Below, one piece after another: positions 33,788-42,205 of a DNA stretch of 64,000 nucleotides (positions are counted from its first letter, which is position 1; each line of letters opens with the position of its first letter). Origin of the DNA: Leifsonia sp. Leaf336 (GTDB taxonomy: Bacteria; Actinomycetota; Actinomycetes; Actinomycetales; Microbacteriaceae). Location of the stretch: assembly GCF_001423695.1 (NCBI RefSeq), contig NZ_LMOZ01000002.1, positions 1,054,504 to 1,118,503 on the forward strand, given 5' to 3'. A model generated the notes under the pieces. The model worked only from the letters and a program-made list of their open reading frames with translations. It was not told the DNA's origin and made no database searches. Both the position numbers and the translations under genes were made by a program.

Positions 33788-34840
33788 ATGGAACAGATGC
33801 CGGACGACAGCGTGAACACCCTCCCCGGTGTGTCCTACGTGATGCCCGTCCTCAACGAGGCCACCCACGTGCGGGCCGCCGTGGACAGCCTCCTCGCCCA
33901 GGACTACACCGGGCCTTTCGAGGTCACCATCGCCCTCGGCCCCAGCATCGACGGCACCACCGAGCTCGTCGCAGAGCTCGCCGCCGTCGACAGCCGCATC
34001 CGCGTCGTCGACAACGTGGTCGGCTCGACGCCGGCCGGCCTGAACCTCGCGATCCGCGAGTCGCAGTATCCGGTCGTGGTCCGGGTCGACGCCCACAGCG
34101 TCCTCCCGCCCGACTACGCGCGCGTCGCGGTCGAGACCATCCTCGAGACCGGAGCCGACAACGTCGGCGGCCTGATGGACGCCCAGGGCACCACCCCGTT
34201 CGAGCGGGCGGTGGCGCGCGCCTACGGCAGCCGCGTCGGCCTCGGTGGCACCAAGCTGCACGTGGGAGGCGCTGCCGGCCCTGCAGAGACGGTGTACCTC
34301 GGCGTCTTCGATCGCGACCGGCTCCTGGAGGTCGGGCTCTTCGATGAGGAGATCAAGCGCGGTCAAGACTGGGAGCTCAACCGCCGCATCCGGCAGGCCG
34401 GAGGAACCGTCTGGTTCACTCCGCGGTTGCGCGTGGTCTACCGTCCGCGCCCCAACCTGTACCGGCTGGCGCGCCAGTTCTTCTCCACCGGGATCTGGCG
34501 CGGCGAGCTGGCGCGACGGTTCCCCGCCTCCAACGGCCTGCGCTACTTCGCGCCTCCGGTGATGGTGCTGGGCGTCGCCCTCGGCGTGCTGCTCGGGCTC
34601 GGCGGTGTGCTGCAAGCCCTGCTCGGTGCGAGTCCGTGGCTGCTCTGGGCGTTCGCCGTCCCCGTCGCGTATCTGCTCATCGTCATCGCCTCGGCCCTGG
34701 TCTGGGGTCGCCGCGACGGCTTTTCGTCGTTCCTCTGGTTTCTCGTAGTCTTGCCGTGCATCCATTTCAGCTGGGGGACCGGGTTCATCCTCGGATATCT
34801 CTCCCTCACCAGGAACATCACGGCACACACCGGAAGGTAG
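33788..34840 (+). CDS. GT2 glycosyltransferase with C-terminal membrane helices
   Basis: A 350-residue family 2 glycosyltransferase. The N-terminal catalytic domain has SYVMPVLNEATHVRAAVDSL, VVVRVDAHSVLPPDYA (DxD-like D-A-H), GVFDRDRLLEVGLFDE and KRGQDWELNRRIR (the general-base D/E region). Three hydrophobic helices at about residues 255-345 anchor it to the membrane. Two ATGs (33788, 33797) are possible and neither has a clear ribosome site. It begins a three-gene run with a CDP-alcohol phosphotransferase and a second GT2, suggesting synthesis of a lipid-linked or wall-linked glycan. Confidence 0.87.
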   Translation: MEQMPDDSVNTLPGVSYVMPVLNEATHVRAAVDSLLAQDYTGPFEVTIALGPSIDGTTELVAELAAVDSRIRVVDNVVGSTPAGLNLAIRESQYPVVVRVDAHSVLPPDYARVAVETILETGADNVGGLMDAQGTTPFERAVARAYGSRVGLGGTKLHVGGAAGPAETVYLGVFDRDRLLEVGLFDEEIKRGQDWELNRRIRQAGGTVWFTPRLRVVYRPRPNLYRLARQFFSTGIWRGELARRFPASNGLRYFAPPVMVLGVALGVLLGLGGVLQALLGASPWLLWAFAVPVAYLLIVIASALVWGRRDGFSSFLWFLVVLPCIHFSWGTGFILGYLSLTRNITAHTGR

Positions 34841-34842
34841 GC

Positions 34843-35661
34843 ATGTCAGCAGCCGGACCCGCAGCGCACGGAGCGCGGCCGACGTCGATCGCAGAGCTCA
34901 AGGCGGTCGCGCAGCCGCCCGAGGTGCGCGGACGCCGCAACGCGGAGCACTGGACGGCGTCGCTGTACCTGCGCAACCTGTCGCCGTACCTCACCTGGTT
35001 CCTGCTGAAGACCTCCATCTCGGCCAACGGCGTCACCGGGCTGATGATCCTCACCGGCTGGGCCACCGCGGCCAGCCTGCTGATCCCCGGTATCGGCGGC
35101 GCCGCTCTCGCGCTGGTGCTCGGCCAGCTCCAGATGCTCGTCGACTGCTGCGACGGCGAGGTCGCGCGCTGGCGCAAGACGTCGTCCCCGGCCGGCATCT
35201 TCCTCGACAACGTCGGCCACTACACGACCGAGACGCTCATCGCGATCGCGCTGGGCGTGCGGGCGGCAGGGTATCCGTTCGAGGCGCCGCAGGACTTTCT
35301 GTGGACCAACCTCGGCACGCTCCTCGCTCTGGTCATCGTGCTCAATAAGGCGCTCAACGACATGGTGCGCGTGGCGCGCGCCAACGCCGGCCTGCCCAAG
35401 CTCGCCGACACGCAGGCCGCGTATGCGCCGACGCATGGGGTCGTCGCCAGGCTGCGCAAGGCCGCCCGCTTCGTTCCGTTCCACCGCCTTTACCACTCGG
35501 TCGAACTGACGATCCTGATCTTCCTCTTCTCGATCGTCGGCCTCTTCATCGGGGCGACGCTCGCCGACCGCATCCTGCTGTCGGTGCTGGTGCCGCTGTC
35601 CATCCTGGCCGCCATCGGCCATTTCGTCGCGATCATGACCTCCAAGCGAGTCCGTGGCTGA
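34843..35661 (+). CDS. CDP-alcohol phosphatidyltransferase-family enzyme with altered motif
   Basis: A 272-residue integral membrane protein, about six helices. The CDP-alcohol motif DxxDGxxARxxxxxxxxGxxxDxxxD is present as D101-C-C-D104-G-E-V-A-R109, G118 and D122, but the last aspartate is H126 (FLDNVGHY). Family enzymes move a phospho-alcohol from a CDP donor to an acceptor in the membrane; the last Asp is usually the catalytic base, so chemistry may differ. ATG 34843 has GGAAGG 5 nt upstream. It overlaps the following GT2 gene by 8 nt and sits between two glycosyltransferase genes. Confidence 0.82.
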   Translation: MSAAGPAAHGARPTSIAELKAVAQPPEVRGRRNAEHWTASLYLRNLSPYLTWFLLKTSISANGVTGLMILTGWATAASLLIPGIGGAALALVLGQLQMLVDCCDGEVARWRKTSSPAGIFLDNVGHYTTETLIAIALGVRAAGYPFEAPQDFLWTNLGTLLALVIVLNKALNDMVRVARANAGLPKLADTQAAYAPTHGVVARLRKAARFVPFHRLYHSVELTILIFLFSIVGLFIGATLADRILLSVLVPLSILAAIGHFVAIMTSKRVRG

Positions 35662-36535
35662 CCCGACGGTCGGCGTCGTGGTGCTCACGCAGGGCACCCG
35701 GCCTGGCGATCTCGTGCGCGGCGTGGAGTCCGTCCTCCGCCAGGAGGGCGTGACCACCGAGGTCGTCGTCGTGGGCAACGGCTGGGATCCCGCCACGGCC
35801 GAGCCCGCTCTCCCGACTGGTGTGCGCTCGCTCGCGCTTCCCGAGAACCTCGGCATCCCCGCCGGGCGCAATCGGGGCGTTCCGCTGGTGGCGGGGGAGT
35901 ACCTCCTGTTCCTCGACGACGACGCGGACATCCCGTCGCCGGGCTTCCTGCGCGACGCGATCGCCCTGCTGCGCCACGATCCGTCCATCGGGATGATCCA
36001 GCCGCGGCTGCGGGCCCGCGACGGCAAGCCGTCTCCGCGCCGCTGGATCCCGCGCATCCGCAAGGGCGAGCCCGAGCGCTCGTCGGCGGTGTTCTCGGTC
36101 CTGGAGGCCGTGATCGTGCTGCCGCGGGACGTGTTCGAGCGAGCGGGAGGCTGGGCGGATCCGTTCTTCTACGCGCACGAGGGCATCGAACTGGCGTGGC
36201 GCGTCTGGGACCAGGGCAAGCGGGTCTGGTACGCGGGCGATCTCGTCGCCGAGCATCCGGCCGTCTCGCCGACCCGGCACTCGTACTACTACCGTCTGAA
36301 CGCCCGCAACCGGGTGTGGCTGGCCCGCCGCAACCTCCCGGCGCTGCTCGTGCCGCTCTACGTCGGGTCGTGGACGGGCATCCAGCTTCTGCGGTGGTTC
36401 CGCAAGCCGGCAGTGCTGAACGCGTGGTTCGGCGGCTGGCGCGAGGGCTGGGCCGCCGATCCGGGCGAGCGCCGTCCCATCCGGTGGCGGACCGTGGGGC
36501 GCATGACCGCGGCCGGGCGGCCGCCGATCGTCTAG
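35654..36535 (+). CDS. GT2 glycosyltransferase
   Basis: A 293-residue family 2 glycosyltransferase: GVVVLTQGTRPGDLVRGVES, NLGIPAGRNRGV, the metal site LLFLDDDADIPS and the acceptor region FYAHEGIELAWRVWDQG. The NLGxxxGRNRG pattern is typical of rhamnosyl- or galactosyl-transferase-like enzymes. It has no strong transmembrane helix, unlike the GT2 two genes upstream. The GTG start lies inside the CDP-alcohol transferase gene, so the two are coupled. It ends overlapping by 4 nt the convergent minus-strand gene. Confidence 0.87.
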   Translation: MADPTVGVVVLTQGTRPGDLVRGVESVLRQEGVTTEVVVVGNGWDPATAEPALPTGVRSLALPENLGIPAGRNRGVPLVAGEYLLFLDDDADIPSPGFLRDAIALLRHDPSIGMIQPRLRARDGKPSPRRWIPRIRKGEPERSSAVFSVLEAVIVLPRDVFERAGGWADPFFYAHEGIELAWRVWDQGKRVWYAGDLVAEHPAVSPTRHSYYYRLNARNRVWLARRNLPALLVPLYVGSWTGIQLLRWFRKPAVLNAWFGGWREGWAADPGERRPIRWRTVGRMTAAGRPPIV

Positions 36536-37482
36536 TTCTCGGGCGCTGTGCGGCTCTCGGGCGTGGTCCAGTTCTCGGGCTGGGCAGGCGCCGCCGGACC
36601 TTCGATCGCGGCCTGACCGCCATCGGTTCGCGCGGACCGGTCGCGCCGGACGATCCTCCCCGGTAGAGCGCCCAGAGCCGTCCCGGCGCGGACCACGCGG
36701 CGGTTGGTGCTGCTGCCGAGCCGGTGCAGGGCGCCGGGCCCTTCGGCGGGCGTGAGCGCGACCGGGATCATCATCGGCGCGGGGCCGAACGCCAGCCGGG
36801 AGTTCGCGACGACCCGTCGGCCCAGGATGTTGTTGCCAGTACCGCCGATGACCGCGCCGATCCCGAACGGGATCGCACGGGCCACGATGGAGGCGCCGCC
36901 GCGCACCGCGAACTGCCGGATGAAGACGCCGCGGAGGCGGTCCACCAGAGGGCCGACGACCATCGACGGGAGCGTGGTCGTGACCAGCTCGCCCCAGTAG
37001 GCCGTGCGGGTCACTCCTGCGCCGGTGACCTGACCGGCCAGCTGACGCACCAGGTCGGAGCCCTCGCGTCCGAGCATCATGGTGAGCACCAACGCGCGGG
37101 CGCGCGCGGGGTCGTCCACCGCGATGCCATGCAGCTCGCTGAGCGACTGCGCGTAGAGGGCTGTGGCCTCCAGGAAACCGGCGGTTTCGAGCCCCGACAG
37201 CGCGAGAGTGATCCCGGTGCCGATGGCGGGGATGACCGCTGTCGCTCCGACCGCCGCGCCTCCCGTGGTCACCGCGGCGAGGTAGCGCCGCTCGAGGATC
37301 CTGGCCAGTTCGGCGGCGGAGGCGTCGGGGTGCCGGCGGCGGAGGCTCCGCAGGTGCGCGAGCACCACGGGCCGCTGGATCCCGAGGAAGCGGTCGAGCG
37401 TCGTGTCGACGGCGCGGGGAGTGTCGCCGCCGCGGGGCGGGCCGCCGGTCGGGGACACGAGGGGCTGGGGTCGCTTGGCCAT
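36532..37482 (-). CDS. Uncharacterised membrane-associated protein (EcsC-like)
   Basis: A 316-residue protein with hydrophobic, Gly/Ala-rich segments: TGGAAVGATAVIPAIGTGIT and SGLETAGFLEATALYAQSLSEL early on, and IPFGIGAVIGGTGNNILGRR later. This arrangement resembles proteins annotated as EcsC-like in actinobacteria; function unknown. The C-terminal tail carries short repeats (ENWTTPES, RTAPEN). ATG 37482 is preceded by TACACT 8 nt upstream and no Shine-Dalgarno sequence, so a leaderless mRNA is possible. Confidence 0.7.
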   Translation of the reverse strand: MAKRPQPLVSPTGGPPRGGDTPRAVDTTLDRFLGIQRPVVLAHLRSLRRRHPDASAAELARILERRYLAAVTTGGAAVGATAVIPAIGTGITLALSGLETAGFLEATALYAQSLSELHGIAVDDPARARALVLTMMLGREGSDLVRQLAGQVTGAGVTRTAYWGELVTTTLPSMVVGPLVDRLRGVFIRQFAVRGGASIVARAIPFGIGAVIGGTGNNILGRRVVANSRLAFGPAPMMIPVALTPAEGPGALHRLGSSTNRRVVRAGTALGALPGRIVRRDRSARTDGGQAAIEGPAAPAQPENWTTPESRTAPEN

Positions 37483-37544
37483 CTTTACCGAGTGTAGGCC
37501 TCTGCGCGAGCGTCTCCAGGGCACTGGGCCGCTTCACAGGTGGG

Positions 37545-37844
37545 TCACCGCCTCCGGTTGCGTTCGCGTAGGAATTCCGCTGCCGGGAGCACCTCGAACC
37601 CCGCCGGGAGGTCGTCACGGGACAGCCCTCCCGTCAGGGCAGCCACGTCGACGCCGAGCACGCTGGCGATCCGAAGGATGGTCACCAGACTGGGGTTGGC
37701 GATGCCGCGCTCGATCTTGCCGTAGTTGGTCACGTGCATCTGGGCGAGCTCGGCGACGTTCTCCTGGCTGAGGCCCAGCTCGATCCGTGCCCTGCGTACT
37801 CTCTCGCCGAAGTGCGTTGCGGCAGGTGACGTGGAGTGTTTCAT
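37545..37844 (-). CDS. XRE-family HTH regulator
   Basis: A 99-residue Cro/C1-type regulator. The helix-turn-helix spans about residues 12-68: RVRRARIELGLSQENVAELA, then YGKIERGIANPSLVTILRIA and VLGVDVAALTGG. There is a short charged C-terminal tail and no other domain. It has no ribosome site; TAGTCA lies 6 nt before the ATG, again suggesting a leaderless transcript. Target genes are unknown; the 316-residue gene downstream on the same strand is the nearest candidate. Confidence 0.85.
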   Translation of the reverse strand: MKHSTSPAATHFGERVRRARIELGLSQENVAELAQMHVTNYGKIERGIANPSLVTILRIASVLGVDVAALTGGLSRDDLPAGFEVLPAAEFLRERNRRR

Positions 37845-37940
37845 GATTCATGACTATCCGGTTGCGTATTCCTGAGCCAGAGCGATCGATACGTCGGTGC
37901 GAGTGCCTGAGGCCGAGACGTCGGAAAATGCTGGCACAGC

Positions 37941-37975
37941 GCCGGCGCCGGCCGCTCCGCGCGGCCGGCGCCGGC
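37941..37975 (-). terminator. GC-rich hairpin terminator
   Basis: A perfect 15-bp stem (arms GCCGGCGCCGGCCGC / GCGGCCGGCGCCGGC) with loop TCCGC starts 3 bp after the stop of the 105-residue minus-strand gene; a short T run (CATTTTCC) lies further on. Confidence 0.75.
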
Positions 37976-37978
37976 ACG

Positions 37979-38296
37979 TCAGAAGCTCACCTGCCAGAGG
38001 TACTCGCGGCCGTCAGGCGGGAACCAGCGCACGACGAGGAGCGTGTCGCGCGCGGGGTCGCCGCCGTGCAGACTCGCGCGAACCGCTTCACCCGGCCTGA
38101 CGGAGGAGGGCGAGCTCACCCGCAGGGAAGCGCTGCCCGAGATGCTCACGGTGACGCCGCGCAGTTCGTCGGAGCTCGTGTTGACGAGCCGGAAGTGGGG
38201 CGCGCCGCTGCGATCGACGGCCCAGGGCACGCGGTACGCGTAGCGGCGGGGACGGAGCGGGGGGAGAGGGCTGCGAAGGTTCCGAAGGTGTTTCAT
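37979..38296 (-). CDS. Hypothetical beta-rich protein
   Basis: A 105-residue protein. After a basic N-terminus (MKHLRNLRSPLPPLRPRRYA) the sequence alternates like a beta-sandwich: HFRLVNTSSDELRGVTVSI, SLRVSSPSSVRPGEAVRASL and LLVVRWFPPDGREYLW. It resembles small immunoglobulin-like domains, but I cannot assign a family. TAACTT lies exactly 6 nt before the ATG and there is no Shine-Dalgarno sequence. A strong terminator follows. Confidence 0.6.
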   Translation of the reverse strand: MKHLRNLRSPLPPLRPRRYAYRVPWAVDRSGAPHFRLVNTSSDELRGVTVSISGSASLRVSSPSSVRPGEAVRASLHGGDPARDTLLVVRWFPPDGREYLWQVSF

Positions 38297-38433
38297 GCGG
38301 CAAAGTTAGCCACCCCCTCCGACGCTCGAAGCGCGAAATCGGGCCTAGAGACCCTTTCCGGGGACAACTCGCCGAAATTCTTTCTGTGGAGGACTTTCCT
38401 CGACGCAGAAAAGAGGCTCTGACCGGGTATTCG

Positions 38434-39168
38434 TCAGCTGCCGTAATCCTGGTTGTAGAGGTCGAGGACCTCCTCGATCGGGCCGTCCAGCACCAGGGAG
38501 CCCTTGTCGAGGTAGAGGCCCCTGGCGCAGAACCGGCGCAGGTCCTTCTCGTTGTGCGAGACGAAGAACATGGTGCGCCCCTCCGCCAGCAACTCCTCGA
38601 TCTTCGCGTAGCACTTCTCGCGGAACGATCGGTCACCGACCGCGAGCACTTCGTCGACGAGCAGCACAGGCTCCTCCAGCTGCGAGATGACCGAGAAGGC
38701 GATGCGCACCTTCATCCCGCTGGAGAGATGCTTGTACGGGGTGTCGATGAAGTCGCCGATCTCGGCGAACTCGATGATCTCGTCGAAGCGCGACTCGATC
38801 TGCGCCTTGGTCATGCCGTGCAGTCCGGCGGTCAGGAAGACATTGTCGCGGACCGTGAGATCGTCGACGAACCCGCCGGTGATCTCGATCAGCGGGGCGA
38901 CGCCCTCCGTCACCCGCACGCTGCCCTCGTCGGGGAGCAGCACGCCGGCGACGAGCTTCAACAGCGTCGACTTGCCCTGGCCGTTGCGCCCGACCACGCC
39001 GATGGCCTCGCCGGCCTCGACGCGGAACGTGACGTTCCGCAGCGGCCAGAAATCGTCGGGCCGCGAGCGGCGCTGGCGGGAGCCGAACAGGTCTTTGAAC
39101 GACCGTCGCGCTCCGCGGTTGCGCTTGAACCGCACGCCGAGGCCGGTGACATCGATGACGGGCGCCAC
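38434..39168 (-). CDS. Polysaccharide ABC exporter ATPase (Wzt/TagH type)
   Basis: A 244-residue ATPase with Walker A VVGRNGQGKSTLLKL (Gln before Gly-Lys), signature HLSSGMKVRIAFSV and Walker B VLLVDEVLAVGD, the form found in O-antigen and teichoic acid exporters (LSSGM instead of LSGGQ). No C-terminal carbohydrate-binding domain is present. The GTG directly abuts the permease stop and AAGGAG lies upstream in the permease end. It works with the permease to export a lipid-linked glycan, fitting the glycosyltransferases nearby. Confidence 0.92.
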   Translation of the reverse strand: MAPVIDVTGLGVRFKRNRGARRSFKDLFGSRQRRSRPDDFWPLRNVTFRVEAGEAIGVVGRNGQGKSTLLKLVAGVLLPDEGSVRVTEGVAPLIEITGGFVDDLTVRDNVFLTAGLHGMTKAQIESRFDEIIEFAEIGDFIDTPYKHLSSGMKVRIAFSVISQLEEPVLLVDEVLAVGDRSFREKCYAKIEELLAEGRTMFFVSHNEKDLRRFCARGLYLDKGSLVLDGPIEEVLDLYNQDYGS

Positions 39169-40053
39169 CTAGATCTCCTTCAGGATGTCGCGCTCGAAGC
39201 GCTTGAACACCAGCCAGCCGACGCCGAGCAGGATCAGGGACATCAGCGTCGCGACGATCACCAGGTACCAGTCCAGCTCCTCCGGGAAGAAGGCCGAACG
39301 GTACAGGCTGAAGATGCCGGTGAGCGGGTTGAACGCCGACCAGAAGTGGAGGGAGAACAGCGTCTCTGTCTGCGCCCCGGGGTGCGCGGCGACGTACGCT
39401 GCGCAGTGCTTGGCCGCGACTCCGGCGCCGCAGCCGCCGGGGAGGTCGCGCGCGCTGTAGATGATCGGCGACGCGTAGAAGAGGAACCGCAGCGCGAGCT
39501 TGACCGCCCGCTCGAGGTCGCGGAAGAAGACCACCAGGGGAGCGACGATCAGCCCCACGCCGACCGTCAGAACGATCTGGATGAGGATCGCGAGCGGGAA
39601 CAGCAGGATGTCGACGTTGACCTTGGCGCCCGTCGCGATCGCGAAGATCGCCAGAACGGGCAGCGACAGCAGGAACTCGATGCCCTTGGAGGCCACGATC
39701 CGGTTCACCCAGATCGTCCGGGGGATCATCGTCGAGCGGATGAGCTTCGCCTCGCGGATGAACGCCCTGGTGCTGTCGGAGACCGCGCCGTTGAACCACA
39801 TCCACGGCAGGAGGGCCGCGAGCAGGAAGACGATGTACGGGTTCTCACCGACGCTGCGGTGGAAGATGACCGTGAAGACAAACCAGTAGATCGCGCTCAT
39901 CACGAGCGGATCGAGGATCGACCACAGGTAACCCAGCGCGCTGGTCGAGTAGCGGACGCGGAGATCGCGGCGCGTCAGCAGCCACAGGGAGTGGCGATAG
40001 CGCGCGAAGCGCGTCCGCTGCGCGGGGCGCACGTCGACGGAGGTACTGGTCAC
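39169..40053 (-). CDS. Polysaccharide ABC-2 exporter permease (Wzm/TagG type)
   Basis: A 294-residue ABC-2 permease with six membrane helices and the amphipathic N-terminal segment RHSLWLLTRRDLRVRYSTSA followed by LGYLWSILDPLVMSAIYWFV. An extracytoplasmic loop at about residues 205-230 carries two cysteines (GGCGAG and KHCAAY), which could form a disulfide. The GTG start is the only reasonable one, although its ribosome site is weak. It is transcribed with the ATPase gene, stop and start being adjacent. Confidence 0.9.
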   Translation of the reverse strand: MTSTSVDVRPAQRTRFARYRHSLWLLTRRDLRVRYSTSALGYLWSILDPLVMSAIYWFVFTVIFHRSVGENPYIVFLLAALLPWMWFNGAVSDSTRAFIREAKLIRSTMIPRTIWVNRIVASKGIEFLLSLPVLAIFAIATGAKVNVDILLFPLAILIQIVLTVGVGLIVAPLVVFFRDLERAVKLALRFLFYASPIIYSARDLPGGCGAGVAAKHCAAYVAAHPGAQTETLFSLHFWSAFNPLTGIFSLYRSAFFPEELDWYLVIVATLMSLILLGVGWLVFKRFERDILKEI

Positions 40054-40124
40054 GGGAACCTATCGTATTGATCGCAGGCTGCGTGTTCGCATCACGCCGC
40101 CATGACGACTCTACGAGAAGTCGA

Positions 40125-40817
40125 CTAGACGAACAGGTTCGCGCGCTCCAGGTCCTCCTGGAAGTCCACCTCGACGGCGTACAGGTCGGAGATGTCGACC
40201 GGCTCGACGAGCATGCGGTCCTGGCCGATGGCCAGCTCGATGCCGCGCTCGAAGTAGTCCTGGTCGGCGACGCGCTGCAGCTGACGCAGCAGGGCCGGCT
40301 TGTCGGCGCTCGAGACGTAGTTGATGCCGACCGCTTCTCCGAGGCCGCCCTTGACGGTCTTCGACAGCTCGTGGATGTAGCCCTCGGGCCCGGTCGTGTA
40401 CTTGACCTCCTCGTCGGCGACCGACGAGGTGTTGACGGTCACGAAGGTCTGGTCGCGGGCGACCGTTGCCGCGGCGCGCACGAGCACGGCCGGGTCGAAG
40501 ACGACGTCGCCGTTCATCCAGAGCACGCCGCCGGGGCCGGACGCCTGGAGGGCGCGCATGAGGCTCTTGGAGGTGTTGGTCTGGTCGTACTGCTCGTTGT
40601 AGACGAACTCGGCGTCCGGGAACGCCTCGATGATGTGCTCCAGCTTGTAGCCGACGACGATCGTGACCGTGACGTCTTTGCCGAAGGCCGCGTGGATGTT
40701 GTCGAACTGCTGCTGCATGATGGTGCGGCCGTCGCTCAGCTCGGTCAGCGGCTTCGGAAGGCTCCGGCCGAGCCGGCTACCCATGCCTGCTGCGAGGATC
40801 ACTACCTGGGTCGTCAC
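40125..40817 (-). CDS. Sugar/choline-phosphate nucleotidyltransferase-like protein
   Basis: A 230-residue NTP transferase: VVILAAGMGSRLGRSLPKPL (nucleotide-binding loop), VTIVVGYKLEHI and the metal-binding LWMNGDVVFDP. Its small size and the NTSKSLMRAL segment are like LicC/cytidylyltransferase-type enzymes that activate phospho-alcohols, which would fit the CDP-alcohol transferase 5 kb away. GTG 40817 is preferred over ATG 40823 because AAGGAG then lies 6 nt upstream, while it touches the ATG. It precedes the exporter pair on the same strand. Confidence 0.82.
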   Translation of the reverse strand: MTTQVVILAAGMGSRLGRSLPKPLTELSDGRTIMQQQFDNIHAAFGKDVTVTIVVGYKLEHIIEAFPDAEFVYNEQYDQTNTSKSLMRALQASGPGGVLWMNGDVVFDPAVLVRAAATVARDQTFVTVNTSSVADEEVKYTTGPEGYIHELSKTVKGGLGEAVGINYVSSADKPALLRQLQRVADQDYFERGIELAIGQDRMLVEPVDISDLYAVEVDFQEDLERANLFV

Positions 40818-40992
40818 AATCATCTCCTTGAGTCTGCGCGAAAACTTCGGTGTAGTTGCAGCGAGCGGAGGCATCCGGCGCCAGACCGCTCCTCCCGGGA
40901 TCGTTCTCCGGGAGTTTATTCGCGCTTTACGTGAATCGACACGCCTTCATGCCTCCGCCAGAATACCGGCGGCCCTCTTCCGGGGGCAGGGG

Positions 40993-41022
40993 TTGACGGT
41001 TGTTGTTGTGGGGTCGTTATGT
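40993..41022 (+). promoter_or_regulatory. promoter candidate for the second ABC exporter
   Basis: TTGACG (40993-40998) and TTATGT (41017-41022) are 18 bp apart in the ~290-bp gap between the nucleotidyltransferase and the ABC gene. A closer TACGGT (41099-41104) sits exactly 6 nt before GTG 41111. The rest of the gap shows nothing else I can name. Confidence 0.45.
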
Positions 41023-41110
41023 TCCTCACAGGTGATTCCTAGGCGTCGAGATGTCCCCCTGAGACCGGGCGGGGGGTACGCAACCTCGACTGTCTTGGTA
41101 CGGTGGCGTG

Positions 41111-42205
41111 GTGAGTTCCGAGCGCGTACAACCCGGCCCTATCGAACCGGAGACCGACGTGCCCGAACCGCGGGGGGACGACGAGGGGGAGTCGATGGCG
41201 GAGGCCACGGAGAGCGGGATCGAGAAGGCGTCGCCTGCTGCGCGACCCGTCCGCAAACGGACGCAACCGAAGACGGCAGCGGCGTCCGCGGCGCCGAGCA
41301 CGCGCACACCGACACCGCGCAAGCGCGCCGCGCCGGCCAAGCCCCGTGCGCCCAAGGCGACCCCTGAAGCAGGCGGCGCACCGGGTGCGGAGCGGCCCCC
41401 CGCCGTCGAGCCTACTGCAGCACCCGTGCCCGTCGTCGACGCACGCCCGAGCGTGCTCACCGTCCACGGGCTCAGCAAGCACTACGGGGCGACCGTGGCC
41501 GTCGACGACATCTCGCTCGATGTGCGCGAGGGCTCGTTCTACGGCATCGTCGGCCCCAACGGAGCGGGCAAGACCACCACCCTGTCGATGATCACGGGCC
41601 TCCTGCGCCCCGACGAGGGCCGCATCGTGGTCCACGGCGTCGACGTCTGGACCGAGCCGGTGCGCGCGAAGCACGTGATCGGCGTGCTGCCCGACAAGCT
41701 GCGCCTCTTCGACCGCCTCACCGGTGCGCAGTTCCTCCATTACGCCGGAACACTGCGCGGGCTGTCCGCGAAGACGGTGCGCACCCGCACGGCCGACCTC
41801 GCCGTCGCCTTCGGGATCGAAGACGCCCTCGACCGCCTGGTGGCCGACTACTCGGCGGGCATGACGAAGAAGATCGCCCTGGCCGCTGCCATGATCCACT
41901 CGCCCCGCCTGCTCGTGCTCGACGAGCCGTTCGAGTCCGTCGACCCGGTCTCGGCCGCCAACGTCATCGACATCCTGCAGCGCTACACCGCCGCCGGTGG
42001 AACCGTCGTGCTGTCCAGCCACGGCATGGACATGATCCAGCGCGTCTGCGACAGCGTGGCGATCATCGTGCGCGGAAGGGTCCTGGCGGCGGGCACCATC
42101 GACGAGGTCCGCGGCGAGCAGACGCTCGAGGAGCGGTTCGTGGAGCTCGCGGGCGGGCGCAAGGCAGCGGAAGGCATGGAGTGGTTGCACAGCTTCTCGG
42201 ACTGA
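41111..42205 (+). CDS. ABC exporter ATPase with long low-complexity N-terminus
   Basis: A 364-residue protein. Residues ~115-345 form an ABC-2-type exporter ATPase: GPNGAGKTT (K154), the signature-position YSAGMTKKIALA and Walker B LLVLDEPFESVDP. The first ~110 residues are Ala/Pro/Lys/Arg-rich and disordered (for example RKRTQPKTAAASAAPSTRT), unusual for this family. The start is uncertain: GTG 41111 has TACGGT 6 nt before it (possible leaderless start), while ATG 41195 has GGGAG only 3 nt upstream and would shorten the tail. The end overlaps the permease gene by 25 nt. Confidence 0.85.
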   Translation: MSSERVQPGPIEPETDVPEPRGDDEGESMAEATESGIEKASPAARPVRKRTQPKTAAASAAPSTRTPTPRKRAAPAKPRAPKATPEAGGAPGAERPPAVEPTAAPVPVVDARPSVLTVHGLSKHYGATVAVDDISLDVREGSFYGIVGPNGAGKTTTLSMITGLLRPDEGRIVVHGVDVWTEPVRAKHVIGVLPDKLRLFDRLTGAQFLHYAGTLRGLSAKTVRTRTADLAVAFGIEDALDRLVADYSAGMTKKIALAAAMIHSPRLLVLDEPFESVDPVSAANVIDILQRYTAAGGTVVLSSHGMDMIQRVCDSVAIIVRGRVLAAGTIDEVRGEQTLEERFVELAGGRKAAEGMEWLHSFSD

